In this document: positions 54,847 to 62,558 of the stretch, piece after piece
Numbering within the stretch: position 1 is the stretch's first letter
Layout: every line of letters starts with the position of its first letter
Origin: JBMNUM01 sp050946275
GTDB lineage: Bacteria > Actinomycetota > Coriobacteriia > Coriobacteriales > CADBOM01
Length of the DNA stretch: 64,000 nucleotides
Assembly: GCA_050946275.1 (NCBI GenBank)
Contig: JBMNUM010000005.1
Coordinates: 52,994 to 116,993, forward strand
Reading direction: 5' to 3'
Notes under the pieces: generated by a model
The model's database searches: none
The model's input: the letters and a program-made list of their open reading frames with translations, nothing else
Told to the model about the DNA's origin: nothing
Program-made: the position numbers and the translations under genes

Positions 54847-55077
54847 TTACAGCGTGTCCCAGATCTCGTTGATATATGCGAGCACGTCCTCACGCAGCTG
54901 AGGGTCCTCGGTCTTTCCGAAGATCTGGAGCACGCGGCTCTTGTCGGTGCCCTTCTGCTTGAGAAGGGCACAGGCATCGTATGCGGCCTTGCGCGCGCCT
55001 TCATCGAGCACTCCCCCGACGATGGTTTCGAGAACCTCGTCGCTCAGCTCGAATCCCTCATTTATGTTCGTGCCCAT
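54847..55077 (-). CDS. candidate RiPP precursor peptide with Gly-Gly leader
   Basis: A 76-residue peptide. A short leader contains FELSDEVLETIVGG (double-Gly at about residues 21-22), matching the other precursor. The ~54-residue remainder (start VLDEGARKAAYDACALLKQK, end LAYINEIWDTL) has one Cys and one Trp and is charged and helical. ATG 55077 follows GAAAGGATAGGC; the frame is open further upstream to 55323 but overlaps the divergent unit and has no better site. First gene of the peptide-exporter unit. Confidence 0.75.
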   Translation of the reverse strand: MGTNINEGFELSDEVLETIVGGVLDEGARKAAYDACALLKQKGTDKSRVLQIFGKTEDPQLREDVLAYINEIWDTL

Positions 55078-55212
55078 GCCTATCCTTTCGGCTCGCTTGC
55101 GTTTCATCATTGGCTCATCTATGGATATATACGTTGAGCGGAAAGATTTCGTCTCAAGCCATGAGCATCGTGGCTGCGATGCTGCATCTAAACCTGATGA
55201 TGGGAGCCGAAT

Positions 55213-55398
55213 ATGAACCACAACAGCGGGCGTGGCGCCAATCCTCACGGCATGAGGCCGATGCAGGATGCATTCGGGTTCCGGAAGAAGGCCTTCGAGA
55301 CGCTTGTCGAGTTTGCTCAGCAAATCCTATCAGACGTTTCGAACTGCAAGCGAGGTTCCTGCGGACCGATTGATTATACTTTGCTTGGTTCCAGCTAG
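55213..55398 (+). CDS. candidate precursor peptide for the radical SAM maturase
   Basis: A 61-residue basic peptide. Residues 1-40 could be a leader (MQDAFGFRKKAFETLVEFAQ helix). The C-terminus carries a compact Cys/Gly segment, SNCKRGSCGPIDYTLLGSS, with a CxxxxC pair. ATG 55213 follows GGGAGCCGAAT. It sits 18 bp before an unrecognised 339-residue gene, which is followed by a radical SAM/SPASM gene: the layout of a peptide plus modification enzymes. I know no family for the tail, so precursor status is inferred from size, position and composition. Confidence 0.62.
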   Translation: MNHNSGRGANPHGMRPMQDAFGFRKKAFETLVEFAQQILSDVSNCKRGSCGPIDYTLLGSS

Positions 55399-55416
55399 CC
55401 GAACGAAGGGCTTGAA

Positions 55417-56436
55417 ATGATTGCTCCATCTCATGCAGACGCGTTCGAGATGCTCTGTCTTCAGGCGGCTGGCGACGGGCGCGGCGAAGCCCTCTTCGGC
55501 GATTCCCTCGATCGCGCGCGCAAAGCGGGTCGCCCGTTCATGGAGGGCGAGCAGTTCCCAAGCGTGTATCTCGAGTTTCCGCTCATTGGCACGCCGTTTC
55601 TAGATGTCACGACACTCTATTCGAAGTTGGCGACCGGAACGTGTATCGATTCAGATGCCGTTTCGGGAATGGGGCCGCTCATCAACTGGTTCGCAGACAC
55701 GTGCTCGGAGCTCGAGGATGTTTGCTTCGGCTTCGAGCTCGATACGAAGAACCCCGCGCTTCCCCGCGCAGCCGTTCACTTCCAGCCGGTGAATCATCTT
55801 GAGTTGGTGGAGCCGTTTTTCTCCGTTCTCGGCGAACCCGACCGCGCCGCGCTCTACCTCGACCTTGAAAAACGCATGCCGAAGGGTTGGTCGCTTTCGT
55901 TCTTCGGCCTGTTTCGAGGGAGGGCCGGCTCCCCCCTGCGCGTCTGTGGCTATATCACAGCGGCCGAGGCAAGAGCCTGCGCGGCGAATCCAAGCCATAT
56001 CGGCGACATATTCGAGGAAGTGGGTTTCAAAGCGTACGATGACGACATGCTCGAGCGATTGTCGTCGATCATAGGCATCGCTCCCAAATCGATCGACTTC
56101 CAGTTCGACGTCTACGATGACGGGCATTTCGGAGAGACTTTCGCCATTGATGTGCAGCTCGCCATCGAGCAACCCGATGAGGTGCGGAAATCCTTTGCAA
56201 TGGGACCGGCATCGCGCGTGATGGGAATGCTCGAGAGCTGGGAGGTGGCAGACGGCAGGTGGAAACTTGCCGCCGACGCAGCATTCGCCCGTTCCATCCC
56301 CGTGGAAGCAGACGAGGGCGGTGTTGCTCGCTACGCGCTCTCGCTCATGCCCCAGTGGGTGAAGGCGCGGTGGACGGACGGCGTCTTGCAGCCGGCAAAA
56401 TTGTATTTCTACGCCTATGCCGGGCTGCTTAGTTGA
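55417..56436 (+). CDS. unrecognised 339-residue protein in the radical SAM unit
   Basis: A cytoplasmic protein with no signal or membrane segment. Several strand-rich stretches (SVYLEFPLIGTPFLDVTTLY, VCFGFELDTKN, SIDFQFDVYDDGHFGETFAI, QPAKLYFYAYAG) suggest an antiparallel beta-barrel or alpha/beta fold; the closing AKLYFYAYAG strand loosely recalls ABBA prenyltransferase-type ends, but no catalytic motif confirms this. ATG 55417 follows GAAGGGCTTGAA. It lies between the 61-residue peptide (18-bp gap) and the radical SAM gene (34-bp gap), so it is probably a peptide-modifying or recognition partner. Confidence 0.7.
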   Translation: MIAPSHADAFEMLCLQAAGDGRGEALFGDSLDRARKAGRPFMEGEQFPSVYLEFPLIGTPFLDVTTLYSKLATGTCIDSDAVSGMGPLINWFADTCSELEDVCFGFELDTKNPALPRAAVHFQPVNHLELVEPFFSVLGEPDRAALYLDLEKRMPKGWSLSFFGLFRGRAGSPLRVCGYITAAEARACAANPSHIGDIFEEVGFKAYDDDMLERLSSIIGIAPKSIDFQFDVYDDGHFGETFAIDVQLAIEQPDEVRKSFAMGPASRVMGMLESWEVADGRWKLAADAAFARSIPVEADEGGVARYALSLMPQWVKARWTDGVLQPAKLYFYAYAGLLS

Positions 56437-56470
56437 GTGCAATCCCCGTGAGCAAGGTGGACGATTCTTC

Positions 56471-57872
56471 ATGTATTCGAAGGATGACGGAGTGGATATG
56501 GCCGATAGGCAACCGGGTATTGACGAGGGTACGTCTGAATCCCGGACAGCCGCTGAAGCGGGTTGGCGCGTTTCCCGCTATAACCTGAGCGCCCCCGTTC
56601 CAGAAAGCGGGAAGACGGCGATCGTCAACCTCTACAAGGGCAATTGCGCGCTGTATACATCGCTCGAGCTCTATCTGCTCTCAGTGCTCGATGAGCTCGA
56701 CGAGCATCATCCGATCATCGAGCGATTCGCCAAGCGCGGCATCATATGCAATTTCGATGAGCGCGCTGCGCTCGAATCCAAGGGCCGAGCTGCATGCGCC
56801 GCGCCGCACGACGTTAGCCTCACCATCTGCCCCACGATGGGCTGTAACTTCGATTGCCCCTACTGCTTCGAGAATCACGGGGGGCGCTCAGATGAGCGAG
56901 CAGGTGCAAGGCGATGTCGTTTCCCTGGCGCAGCGCATGCTCGATGCCTCGGGTGTGGATAACCTTCACGTGACCTGGTTCGGAGGCGAGCCGCTGCTCG
57001 CACCCGATGTGATCGAGACGCTCTCTAGACGATTTATGGGTCTCGTCGAGGAACGTGGCGGCGATTTTTCCGCCTACATCATCACGAACGGCTATCTGCT
57101 CACGCAGGATATCGTTGACATGCTGGGTGCCGTCAAGGTGACGGGTGCTCAGGTGACGATCGACGGGCTCGGGCCCACTCACGACGCAACAAGGCACCTG
57201 ACCGGAGGCGGCCCTACGTTCGAGCGCATCGTCTCCAACCTCCGTAGCCTCGAGATACCTTTCGCCGTGCATATTCGCCACAACGTACATGAGGGCAACA
57301 TGGGCGAGTCTGCGGAGCTCGAGGCTTTCATCGAGAAACTTGCGGAGGAGTCCGGAAACGAGCTTCGCTACTACCCCACTCCCGTTTCCGACAACCCCGT
57401 TGCCGATGGCCGGGGCCGACAGGTGGGAGTGTTGTGCGGCTCGGATGCGAGCGAGATTGGTGTCCGGCAGGAGGCCGGGCGCTTCCGCGCGGGAAGAGGC
57501 CACTACTGCGGAGCGCATACCCTCTGGAGCGTGGGAATCGATGAGGCTGGCAACCTGCAGAAGTGCTGGGAGGCCGTTGACAAGCCGCTCATATCATTCG
57601 GAACGGCGCGAGATTGGAATCCTGCGGACCCGTTCGCAACGGCCGACAATCCCGATAACCTGACGATGTACCTGAACACGGCGGGTCCCGTGTCCGACGA
57701 TGAGTGCCGAGATTGCATATGGTTGCCCATGTGCGCGGGGGGCTGTCCGCACAAGCGTCTGTTCGAAAGTCGCCACTGCGTCGCATTCAAGGGTAACCCG
57801 GAAGCGTACGTGCTCGCCCTTGCCGATAGGATTGGCGAGAAGAAGGACCATTCAGAATTCCCCTCTAGCTAA
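56471..57872 (+). CDS. radical SAM/SPASM peptide maturase, interrupted by a one-base frameshift
   Basis: About 467 residues once one base is discounted. The first reading frame gives an N-terminal recognition-like region and the radical SAM motif CNFDCPYCFE (CxxxCxxC). Right after it, a run of six G (56879-56884) shifts the frame; reading five G restores ENHGGAQMSEQ and then TWFGGEPLLAPDVIETL, AYIITNGYLLTQ and the C-terminal SPASM cysteines (KCWEAVD, CRDCIWLPMCAGGCPHKRL). As written, the product stops at 56962. The enzyme should form thioether or C-C links in a peptide. ATG 56471 follows AAGGTGGAC. The change may be a sequencing error, phase variation or real loss. Confidence 0.85.
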
Positions 57873-58008
57873 TCGCTGCTCCTAGAGTTCGGCGGCCTTG
57901 CAGAGGAGATAGAACTTCGCCGACTGCGGTCGTGCGTGGGTGAATTTCACCTTGGCGTAGTTGAGCAGCACGCAAAGCGCCAATTGCCCCATGCGCCCAT
58001 CCTCCCTC

Positions 58009-58488
58009 TCGAAGGGAAGCTCGTGGACGCAGGGAGACGATGGGGCATTGTCTTTCAAGTTCGAGCGTTCAGTCGAGCCAGAAACCACGCTCACGCACCT
58101 CGTAGAGGTGCTCGTGGACGGCAAAGTCATAGACTCCAGTTACTATACGGTGGATACAAACAACAATACGGTGAGCCTTACGCCCGCATACCTGAGAACA
58201 CTCTCGGCGAGCATGCATACGATCACCGTCCGCTTCGATGATGTCGATGACGACGTCAGCGCCGCTTTTTCCGTCATAGCGCAGGGCGGAGAAGACAGCG
58301 AAACAAGTGGCGATGATCAAGGTGACGATGATGGGCAAAGCGGTAGCAGTGACACGCAAAAACCGGATGAGACAGCAGCTGCAGGCAAGATTCCAGCAGC
58401 CGGCGACGACACGCCACTAGCGCCAGTTTGCATTCCCGCGATTCTCGGCATCGCGCTTGTCTTCGCGAGCCGACGCCTTCGCGCATAG
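58009..58488 (+). pseudogene. 3' remnant of a cell-wall-anchored surface protein
   Basis: The open frame encodes an X2/Ig-like domain (SSWTQGDDGALSFKFERS ... VEVLVDGKVIDSSYY ... LSASMHTITVRFDD), an acidic Gly/Asp/Ser linker and a sorting-signal-like end: IPAAGDD, hydrophobic helix, RRLRA. The LPxTG motif is altered to IPAAG. No signal peptide or upstream domains exist; the frame's first ~15 codons look unrelated. This is the tail of a larger adhesin-type gene, probably left by a deletion or insertion next to the integration site. Confidence 0.65.
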
Positions 58489-58562
58489 CGGCTGGAGAGT
58501 AGCATGCAAGAACCAACTTGTGCCCCAGCGGTGCCCCAAAAGCCAATTGCCGGTATTGCAGA

Positions 58563-58597
58563 AAGAAAACAGGCCAGCTGATTATATGCTGACCTGC
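58563..58597 (-). terminator. terminator of the interrupted tRNA gene (first copy)
   Basis: On the minus strand CAGG(T)CAGC, a nine-base loop, then GCTG(G)CCTG and TTTTCTTTC, starting about 10 bases past the tRNA CCA end. It indicates that a genuine tRNA transcription unit once ended here. Confidence 0.65.
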
Positions 58598-58604
58598 AGA
58601 TATT

Positions 58605-58649
58605 TGGTCGCGAGGGCAGGATTCGAACCTACGACCTTCGGGTTATGAG
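58605..58649 (-). tRNA. 3' half of a tRNA-Met-type gene (CAT anticodon), displaced by integration
   Basis: Minus strand: anticodon loop CTCATAA, 3' anticodon strand CCCG, variable AAGGTC, T-arm GTAGGTTCGAATCCTGC, acceptor 3' strand CCTCGCG, then ACCA. The 5' half (acceptor, D-arm) is absent; upstream sequence switches to the element at the anticodon loop. It is therefore a fragment, not a working tRNA, typical of an attachment-site junction. Confidence 0.8.
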
Positions 58650-58775
58650 TCCGCTCGTTAGTCATCATCCAGTATCAACGGTTACATATTTTTGCAGGTA
58701 AAACACCTTTTCTTGTGCAACCAGCATCAACCCGTATCAGCCAGTATCATGCAGATTTGCCCATGATTTGCCCAT
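58640..58775. repeat. attachment-site direct repeat, copy 1
   Basis: A 136-bp sequence nearly identical (four mismatches by eye) to 62549-62684. It begins in the tRNA anticodon loop and contains several short repeats (AGTATCAACGG, GCATCAACC, GTATCAGCC, GTATCATG; TTTGCCCATGA followed by TTTGCCCAT) that look like integrase arm-type sites. Confidence 0.88.
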
Positions 58776-58920
58776 TGTGGAGATTTTGCGCGCTGCGGCG
58801 CGCTTGTCCGCGAACGCGAAAAGAGGTCGGAATCGAGGTAGTCGCCGAAAGCAGAGCGGAGCCGTTCAACCGGCTCCGCCCCATACCTATCCGTTGTCTC
58901 TCGAGATGCGATTCTACGTA

Positions 58921-59295
58921 CTATCCCCGCCAGAGCGAATGCAGGTTGCAGTAGGCGAAGACCGCCTCGACCTCGTCGCCCTCGCAGATGGCGAAGCAGA
59001 CCTTGGGGGCATCGCCCGGCTGCAGCAGCTTGCGCTGGTTGCCGAGCTTGGTTTTGAGGGAGACCCACTCGATGTAGTGCTCCTCGGTCATGGGATGCTC
59101 GACTGCGCCGACGGTCACCAGGACCTTGCCGCCATCGACCGTGTAGACCGGCACGTGCTTCTCGCCGGCGGCATCGGTGGTGTTGGGGACGATCTCCTCC
59201 ATGGGCTTGCCGCAGCACATGACCGGAACCTTCGTCTCCTTGACCTTGGCGATGATCTGCCCGCAGACCGGGCACTTGTAGAACTTCATTTCCAT
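58921..59295 (-). CDS. superoxide reductase (desulfoferrodoxin)
   Basis: A 124-residue 2Fe-type desulfoferrodoxin. The N-terminal desulforedoxin domain has CPVCG and the adjacent pair MCCG for Fe(Cys)4; the C-terminal catalytic iron site uses His in KHVPVY, HPMTEEHYIEW and the Cys/His of YCNLHSLW. It reduces superoxide to peroxide without releasing O2, with electrons from rubredoxin-type proteins encoded upstream. ATG 59295 follows GAGAGGAGAGGC (a second ATG two codons on is possible). Last gene of the operon. Confidence 0.95.
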   Translation of the reverse strand: MEMKFYKCPVCGQIIAKVKETKVPVMCCGKPMEEIVPNTTDAAGEKHVPVYTVDGGKVLVTVGAVEHPMTEEHYIEWVSLKTKLGNQRKLLQPGDAPKVCFAICEGDEVEAVFAYCNLHSLWRG

Positions 59296-59320
59296 GATGC
59301 CTCTCCTCTCTTTTCGTCGA

Positions 59321-59683
59321 TTAGTGCCTGCAGGCGTTCTCGGGGGTCATGACGGGCACCTTGCCGGCGGCGACGAGCCTCGCAACATCCCCCACGTTGG
59401 GGGTCTGCGTGTCATAGTACACCGAGATGCCCGCATCGGCGAAGGCCCTCATCGGGCGCATACCCATGCCGGCGGCCACGATGCCGTCGATTCCCGCTTC
59501 GTACAGCAGCTTGACCGGGCGGGTGCATCCGCCCTCCTCGTGCGGCGGGTTCTCGAGCTCGGATATCCCGACGACTTTCCCATCTGAGATCTCGACTATC
59601 GAGAACACATCGCAATGTCCGAAGTGCCCGCTGCGCTCGGCGCCGAGCCCTCCTTTACCTATGGTAGGTATCGCGATTTTCAT
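59321..59683 (-). CDS. NifX/NifB-C-type iron-molybdenum-cofactor-binding-like protein
   Basis: A 120-residue single-domain protein (MKIAIPTIGKGGLGAERSGH start, then HFGHCDVFSIVEI and the AGIDGIVAAGMGMRPMRAF helix). It is the dinitrogenase Fe-Mo cofactor biosynthesis fold found widely in anaerobes without nitrogenase, probably for Fe-S or metal-cluster handling. ATG 59683 with GGAG eight bases upstream; MERI- four codons earlier is an alternative. It lies between rubrerythrin and superoxide reductase genes. Confidence 0.9.
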   Translation of the reverse strand: MKIAIPTIGKGGLGAERSGHFGHCDVFSIVEISDGKVVGISELENPPHEEGGCTRPVKLLYEAGIDGIVAAGMGMRPMRAFADAGISVYYDTQTPNVGDVARLVAAGKVPVMTPENACRH

Positions 59684-59712
59684 GATTCGCTCCATTCTCT
59701 CGTTCAGGAAAC

Positions 59713-60804
59713 TTACAGCCAGTTCTCCGCGCGGAGCTCGAAATAGCTCTTGGGATGCTCGCATACCGGGCAGATCTCGGGAGCCTTGGTACCGATGATG
59801 ATGTGCCCGCAGTTGCGGCATTCCCACACCTTGACCTCGCTTTTCTCGAAGACGGAAGCCGTCTCCACGTTGTGCAGCAGCGCGCGGTAGCGCTCCTCGT
59901 GGGACTTCTCGATGGCCGCCACGGCGCGGAATTTCGCGGCCAGGGCGGTGAAGCCCTCCTCCTCGGCAGTCTGGGCGAAGCCCTCGTACATGTCGGTCCA
60001 CTCGTAGTTCTCGCCCTCGGCCGCGGCCTCGAGGTTGGCTGCGGTGTCGCCGATGCCGCCCAGCTCCTTGAACCAGAGCTCGGCATGCTCCTTCTCGTTG
60101 CCGGCGGTCTTGAGGAACAGGTCGGCGATCTGCTCGTAGCCTTCCTTCTTCGCGACGCTCGCGAAGTACGTGTACTTGTTGCGCGCCTGGCTCTCTCCCG
60201 CGAAGGCCGTCTCGAGGTTCTTCTCTGTCTGGGTTCCGGCGTATTTGTTTGCCATGGTGGGCTCCTCTCTCTCCTCATCTGATTCCGCAACGTCCGAACC
60301 CTGCGGCTCGTTGCATGGGATTCTCTTCAAAAGCTCTCGTGCCGCGCCCGCCGCCTCCGTATCGTTTCCGGCCGCGATGCTGGAAAGCACCGCCTGCGCA
60401 TTGGCGGACTGCGGCAGCATGTATCCCGACTCGCGCATGATGTCCTCATGGACCAGGCGCATCGATTTCGCAGCCGCATCCATCAGGCGCGCAAGCCCAT
60501 CCGTCTGGGCGTCCTCGGCCATCTGGCGCGCAATCTGCTCCTCATCGGCCTTTGCCTCGGAGAGCTCTCCCAACGCGCCGAGCAAGCCCTCCTGCTTCCT
60601 TTGCTGGGGCGGGAAGGCCGCGGGCATCATGTAGATGGCGCCGGAAGGGCACGCCTCGGCGCAGGCGCCGCAGCCCGTGCACTTGCTCACGTCGATGATG
60701 CTGTTCTCGGTGTCGGTCGCGCCGTAGGGGCATACGTACAGGCAGATGCAGTCCTTCGTGCACAGGCGGATGTTGCGCACCGCATATTTCTCGGACTTGC
60801 TCAT
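59713..60804 (-). CDS. ferredoxin-rubrerythrin fusion with internal start for free rubrerythrin
   Basis: A 363-residue open frame. Residues 1-60: two-cluster 4Fe-4S ferredoxin ([14 protein letters not shown] and [14 protein letters not shown]). Residues 60-183: helical, Met/Ala-rich linker. Residues ~184-363: complete rubrerythrin (ferritin-like di-iron helices [20 protein letters not shown] and [16 protein letters not shown], then rubredoxin CRNCGH...CPVCEHP). The internal ATG at 60255 has its own GAGGAG site, so free rubrerythrin is likely made as well as the fusion. It overlaps the preceding two-rubredoxin gene by four bases. Role: peroxide reduction with built-in electron supply. Confidence 0.88.
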   Translation of the reverse strand: MSKSEKYAVRNIRLCTKDCICLYVCPYGATDTENSIIDVSKCTGCGACAEACPSGAIYMMPAAFPPQQRKQEGLLGALGELSEAKADEEQIARQMAEDAQTDGLARLMDAAAKSMRLVHEDIMRESGYMLPQSANAQAVLSSIAAGNDTEAAGAARELLKRIPCNEPQGSDVAESDEEREEPTMANKYAGTQTEKNLETAFAGESQARNKYTYFASVAKKEGYEQIADLFLKTAGNEKEHAELWFKELGGIGDTAANLEAAAEGENYEWTDMYEGFAQTAEEEGFTALAAKFRAVAAIEKSHEERYRALLHNVETASVFEKSEVKVWECRNCGHIIIGTKAPEICPVCEHPKSYFELRAENWL

Positions 60805-61484
60805 GAGGCCCTCCTTTCCACCTTCTCGAACTTCCATGCCGGCACCTTGCACACCGGGCAGAGCTCGGGGGCCTCGTCGCCTACGTAGACGAACCCGCAC
60901 ACCGTGCACACCCACACCTCGGTGCCCTCCAGAAACGCCTCGCCCTCGGACAGGTAGCGGCTCACCAGATAGGAGAGCATGTTGGTGATGCGCTCGCCCC
61001 AAGTGATCACGCGCAAAGCGCCGCGGTCGTTCGCGTCTTTTGCGGCTTCCCTGGCGCTGGCGTAGCGCTGCGCATCGCCCAGCAGCAGGTCGGAGAGCGC
61101 CTGGACCTCGACGCTGCCGACAGGCTCCACCTGCGCGGTGAAGGCATTCGCGAGCTGGGTGAACAGCGCGCTTTCCTCCAAGCGATCCTGCTTCTCGCAT
61201 CCGCGGGCAAGGTTGCCGCAGAGCGCGGCGAGCTGCCCGGCGGAAAGCCCGGCGAGCGCGTCTCCATCAGCATCAGCAGCTACCTTGATGCTGGCAGGCT
61301 CGTCATTGGCTCTCACGGCTTCGGCCTGGTCGGGGGCTGCCATATCGGGAGCCTCCTCGGCCTTGAACATGGATTTCGGCGCCCTGCAAAGCGGGCAGGT
61401 CCAATCGTCGGGGAGCTCGGCGAAGGGCACGGACTCCTTCTCGTCATCGTAGACGTAACCGCAGAGCTGGCATATGTATCTCAT
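60801..61484 (-). CDS. protein with two rubredoxin domains flanking a helical region
   Basis: A 227-residue protein. N-terminal rubredoxin ([16 protein letters not shown]...[12 protein letters not shown]), an Ala/Glu-rich helical centre of about 120 residues, and a C-terminal rubredoxin-like zinc-ribbon ([20 protein letters not shown] ending [11 protein letters not shown]). The centre may be a degraded rubrerythrin helical bundle; it lacks clear ExxH pairs. It probably shuttles electrons to rubrerythrin and superoxide reductase. Start ATG 61484; its stop overlaps the next gene (ATGA). First gene of the defence operon. Confidence 0.85.
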   Translation of the reverse strand: MRYICQLCGYVYDDEKESVPFAELPDDWTCPLCRAPKSMFKAEEAPDMAAPDQAEAVRANDEPASIKVAADADGDALAGLSAGQLAALCGNLARGCEKQDRLEESALFTQLANAFTAQVEPVGSVEVQALSDLLLGDAQRYASAREAAKDANDRGALRVITWGERITNMLSYLVSRYLSEGEAFLEGTEVWVCTVCGFVYVGDEAPELCPVCKVPAWKFEKVERRAS

Positions 61485-61544
61485 CCATCCTCCTTTCGTT
61501 TCGGTTTCTTGCTCTTCCCGCTAAACATCGACTAAAACCAAGAA

Positions 61545-61571
61545 CGCTTCCGTGACCCAGTCACAGAAGCG
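61545..61571 (-). terminator. terminator of the Crp/Fnr-type gene
   Basis: On the minus strand CGCTTCTGTGAC/GTCACGGAAGCG (12 bp, one G-U) with a three-base loop, followed by TTCTTGGTTTT, about 60 bases past the stop. It also resembles a TGTGA/TCACA dyad, so an operator role ahead of the defence operon cannot be excluded. Confidence 0.65.
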
Positions 61572-61629
61572 CCCTCACATCAGAAAATCGCCATAACCGC
61601 CTATCCGCGCTGCTCGCGGACGATGCGCC

Positions 61630-62301
61630 TCACCTCCCAAGCAAGCCTGCAAGACCCTGGGGATTGAGGATGCGGACGCGTCCTCTCCCGGCCTCGACGA
61701 GCCCCTCGTCCGAAAACCTCGAAAGCTGGCGAGTGACCGCCTCGCGTGCGGAGTTTATCTGCTCGGCGATGCCTTCCTGATTGATATGGAGAGTTGCGGA
61801 ACCCGTGCGCTCCATATCGGCGAGAAGGCACTCCGCCACACGCTGATCAAGGCGTTTGAACAGGATCTGCTGCAGCACCCACATGATGGTGGAGGCGCGC
61901 TCGGCCAAAAGCTCGTAGGTGAAGCAGCGCACCTTGATGTTCTCTGCCATAAGCTGCTCGTATTCGCCCGAGGGTATCACGATGAGCTCGGTATCCTCCC
62001 TGGCGACCATGGCCGTCTCGAAGGTGATCTGGCTGATCGCGCACGATGCCGAGAGCACGCACGTATCCCCTTCACGCAAATGGAAGAGCGTTATCTCGCG
62101 GCCCTCCTCCGACACTATGTAGACGCGCACGTCGCCGGAGGGAACGAGCATCATCCCCAGGCAATCGCACCCGGCAGAATATAGCAGCTGCCCTTTGCGG
62201 AAGCGCCGCACGCATGCACTCGAGCGCACCCTGGCACGATCGAGCTCGATGAGGTCGTTCCAATACGGGAGGCGTTCCAGCAGCCTTTCTTCGTCGATCA
62301 T
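61630..62301 (-). CDS. Crp/Fnr-family transcriptional regulator
   Basis: A 223-residue protein with an N-terminal cyclic-nucleotide-type sensor barrel (GQLLYSAGCDCLGMMLVPSG, GREITLFHLREGDTCVLSAS), a long dimer helix (ILFKRLDQRVAECLL) and a C-terminal winged helix (TLHINQEGIAEQINSAREAV). Cysteines at SAGCDC, DTCVLSASC and SSAC could sense redox or bind a cluster, though the exact Fnr CxxC pattern is absent. ATG 62301 follows AAGGAGGGGGATGCG. It sits just upstream of, and co-directional with, the oxygen-defence operon and is its likely regulator. Confidence 0.9.
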   Translation of the reverse strand: MIDEERLLERLPYWNDLIELDRARVRSSACVRRFRKGQLLYSAGCDCLGMMLVPSGDVRVYIVSEEGREITLFHLREGDTCVLSASCAISQITFETAMVAREDTELIVIPSGEYEQLMAENIKVRCFTYELLAERASTIMWVLQQILFKRLDQRVAECLLADMERTGSATLHINQEGIAEQINSAREAVTRQLSRFSDEGLVEAGRGRVRILNPQGLAGLLGR

Positions 62302-62478
62302 CGCATCCCCCTCCTTTTGGATATGGCTCCATTTTACTCCAGCAACGCCCCTATGCCCTCCTTATGCTGCCAGCCCACACAGAAACGGCCGCCATCCCAT
62401 CCTTCATCACTGCCGGCATCTGCGTGCTGACGATTTCGAAACGCGGCGGCGCGCCAGGCTCTTCAAGGGCATTGAATA

Positions 62479-62503
62479 CCCTGGCCATTTCTACTGGCCA
62501 GGG
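62479..62503 (-). terminator. hairpin downstream of the second tRNA fragment
   Basis: A perfect 9-bp stem CCCTGGCCA/TGGCCAGGG with a seven-base loop, about 10 bases beyond the tRNA CCA end. Position matches the terminator of the first copy, though the T run is weak. Confidence 0.55.
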
Positions 62504-62512
62504 ACGTATTGT

Positions 62513-62558
62513 TGGTCGCGGGGAGAGGATTCGAACCTGCGGCCTTAAGGGTTATGAG
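62513..62558 (-). tRNA. second 3' half of a tRNA-Met-type gene, displaced by integration
   Basis: Minus strand: CTCATAA anticodon loop, CCCTT, variable AAGGCC, T-arm GCAGG-TTCGAAT-CCTCT (imperfect pairing), acceptor CCCCGCG, ACCA. The 5' half is missing and replaced by the att repeat. It differs from the first copy in T-arm and anticodon stem, so it was probably delivered by the first element rather than duplicated locally. Confidence 0.75.

Larger units (their letters stand above)
58650..62558. mobile_element. integrase-less island carrying an oxygen-defence operon
   Basis: DNA between two tRNA-Met 3'-half/att junctions in the same orientation. It encodes superoxide reductase, a NifX-like protein, a ferredoxin-rubrerythrin, a two-rubredoxin protein and a Crp/Fnr regulator, then a second tRNA 3' half with its own hairpin. 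The structure fits a cis-mobilisable island integrated first, whose far-end regenerated tRNA was hit again by a second element. No recombinase is left inside. Confidence 0.65.

Noticed and set aside
54847..55323. Longer 158-residue version of the second precursor peptide
   Set aside because: The upstream 82 codons overlap the divergent peptide gene and have no leader-like features; the ATG at 55077 has a good site directly before the leader motif.
56879..56884. Programmed ribosomal frameshift as the main explanation for the radical SAM interruption
   Set aside because: No downstream stem-loop or internal Shine-Dalgarno at suitable distance is obvious; error or phase variation is simpler, so this is left only as a possibility.
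57882..58130. Minus-strand frame ending in a TPR-like tail
   Set aside because: The last ~40 residues look vaguely like a real C-terminus, but the start is low-complexity and overlaps the surface-protein remnant; at most a gene scar.
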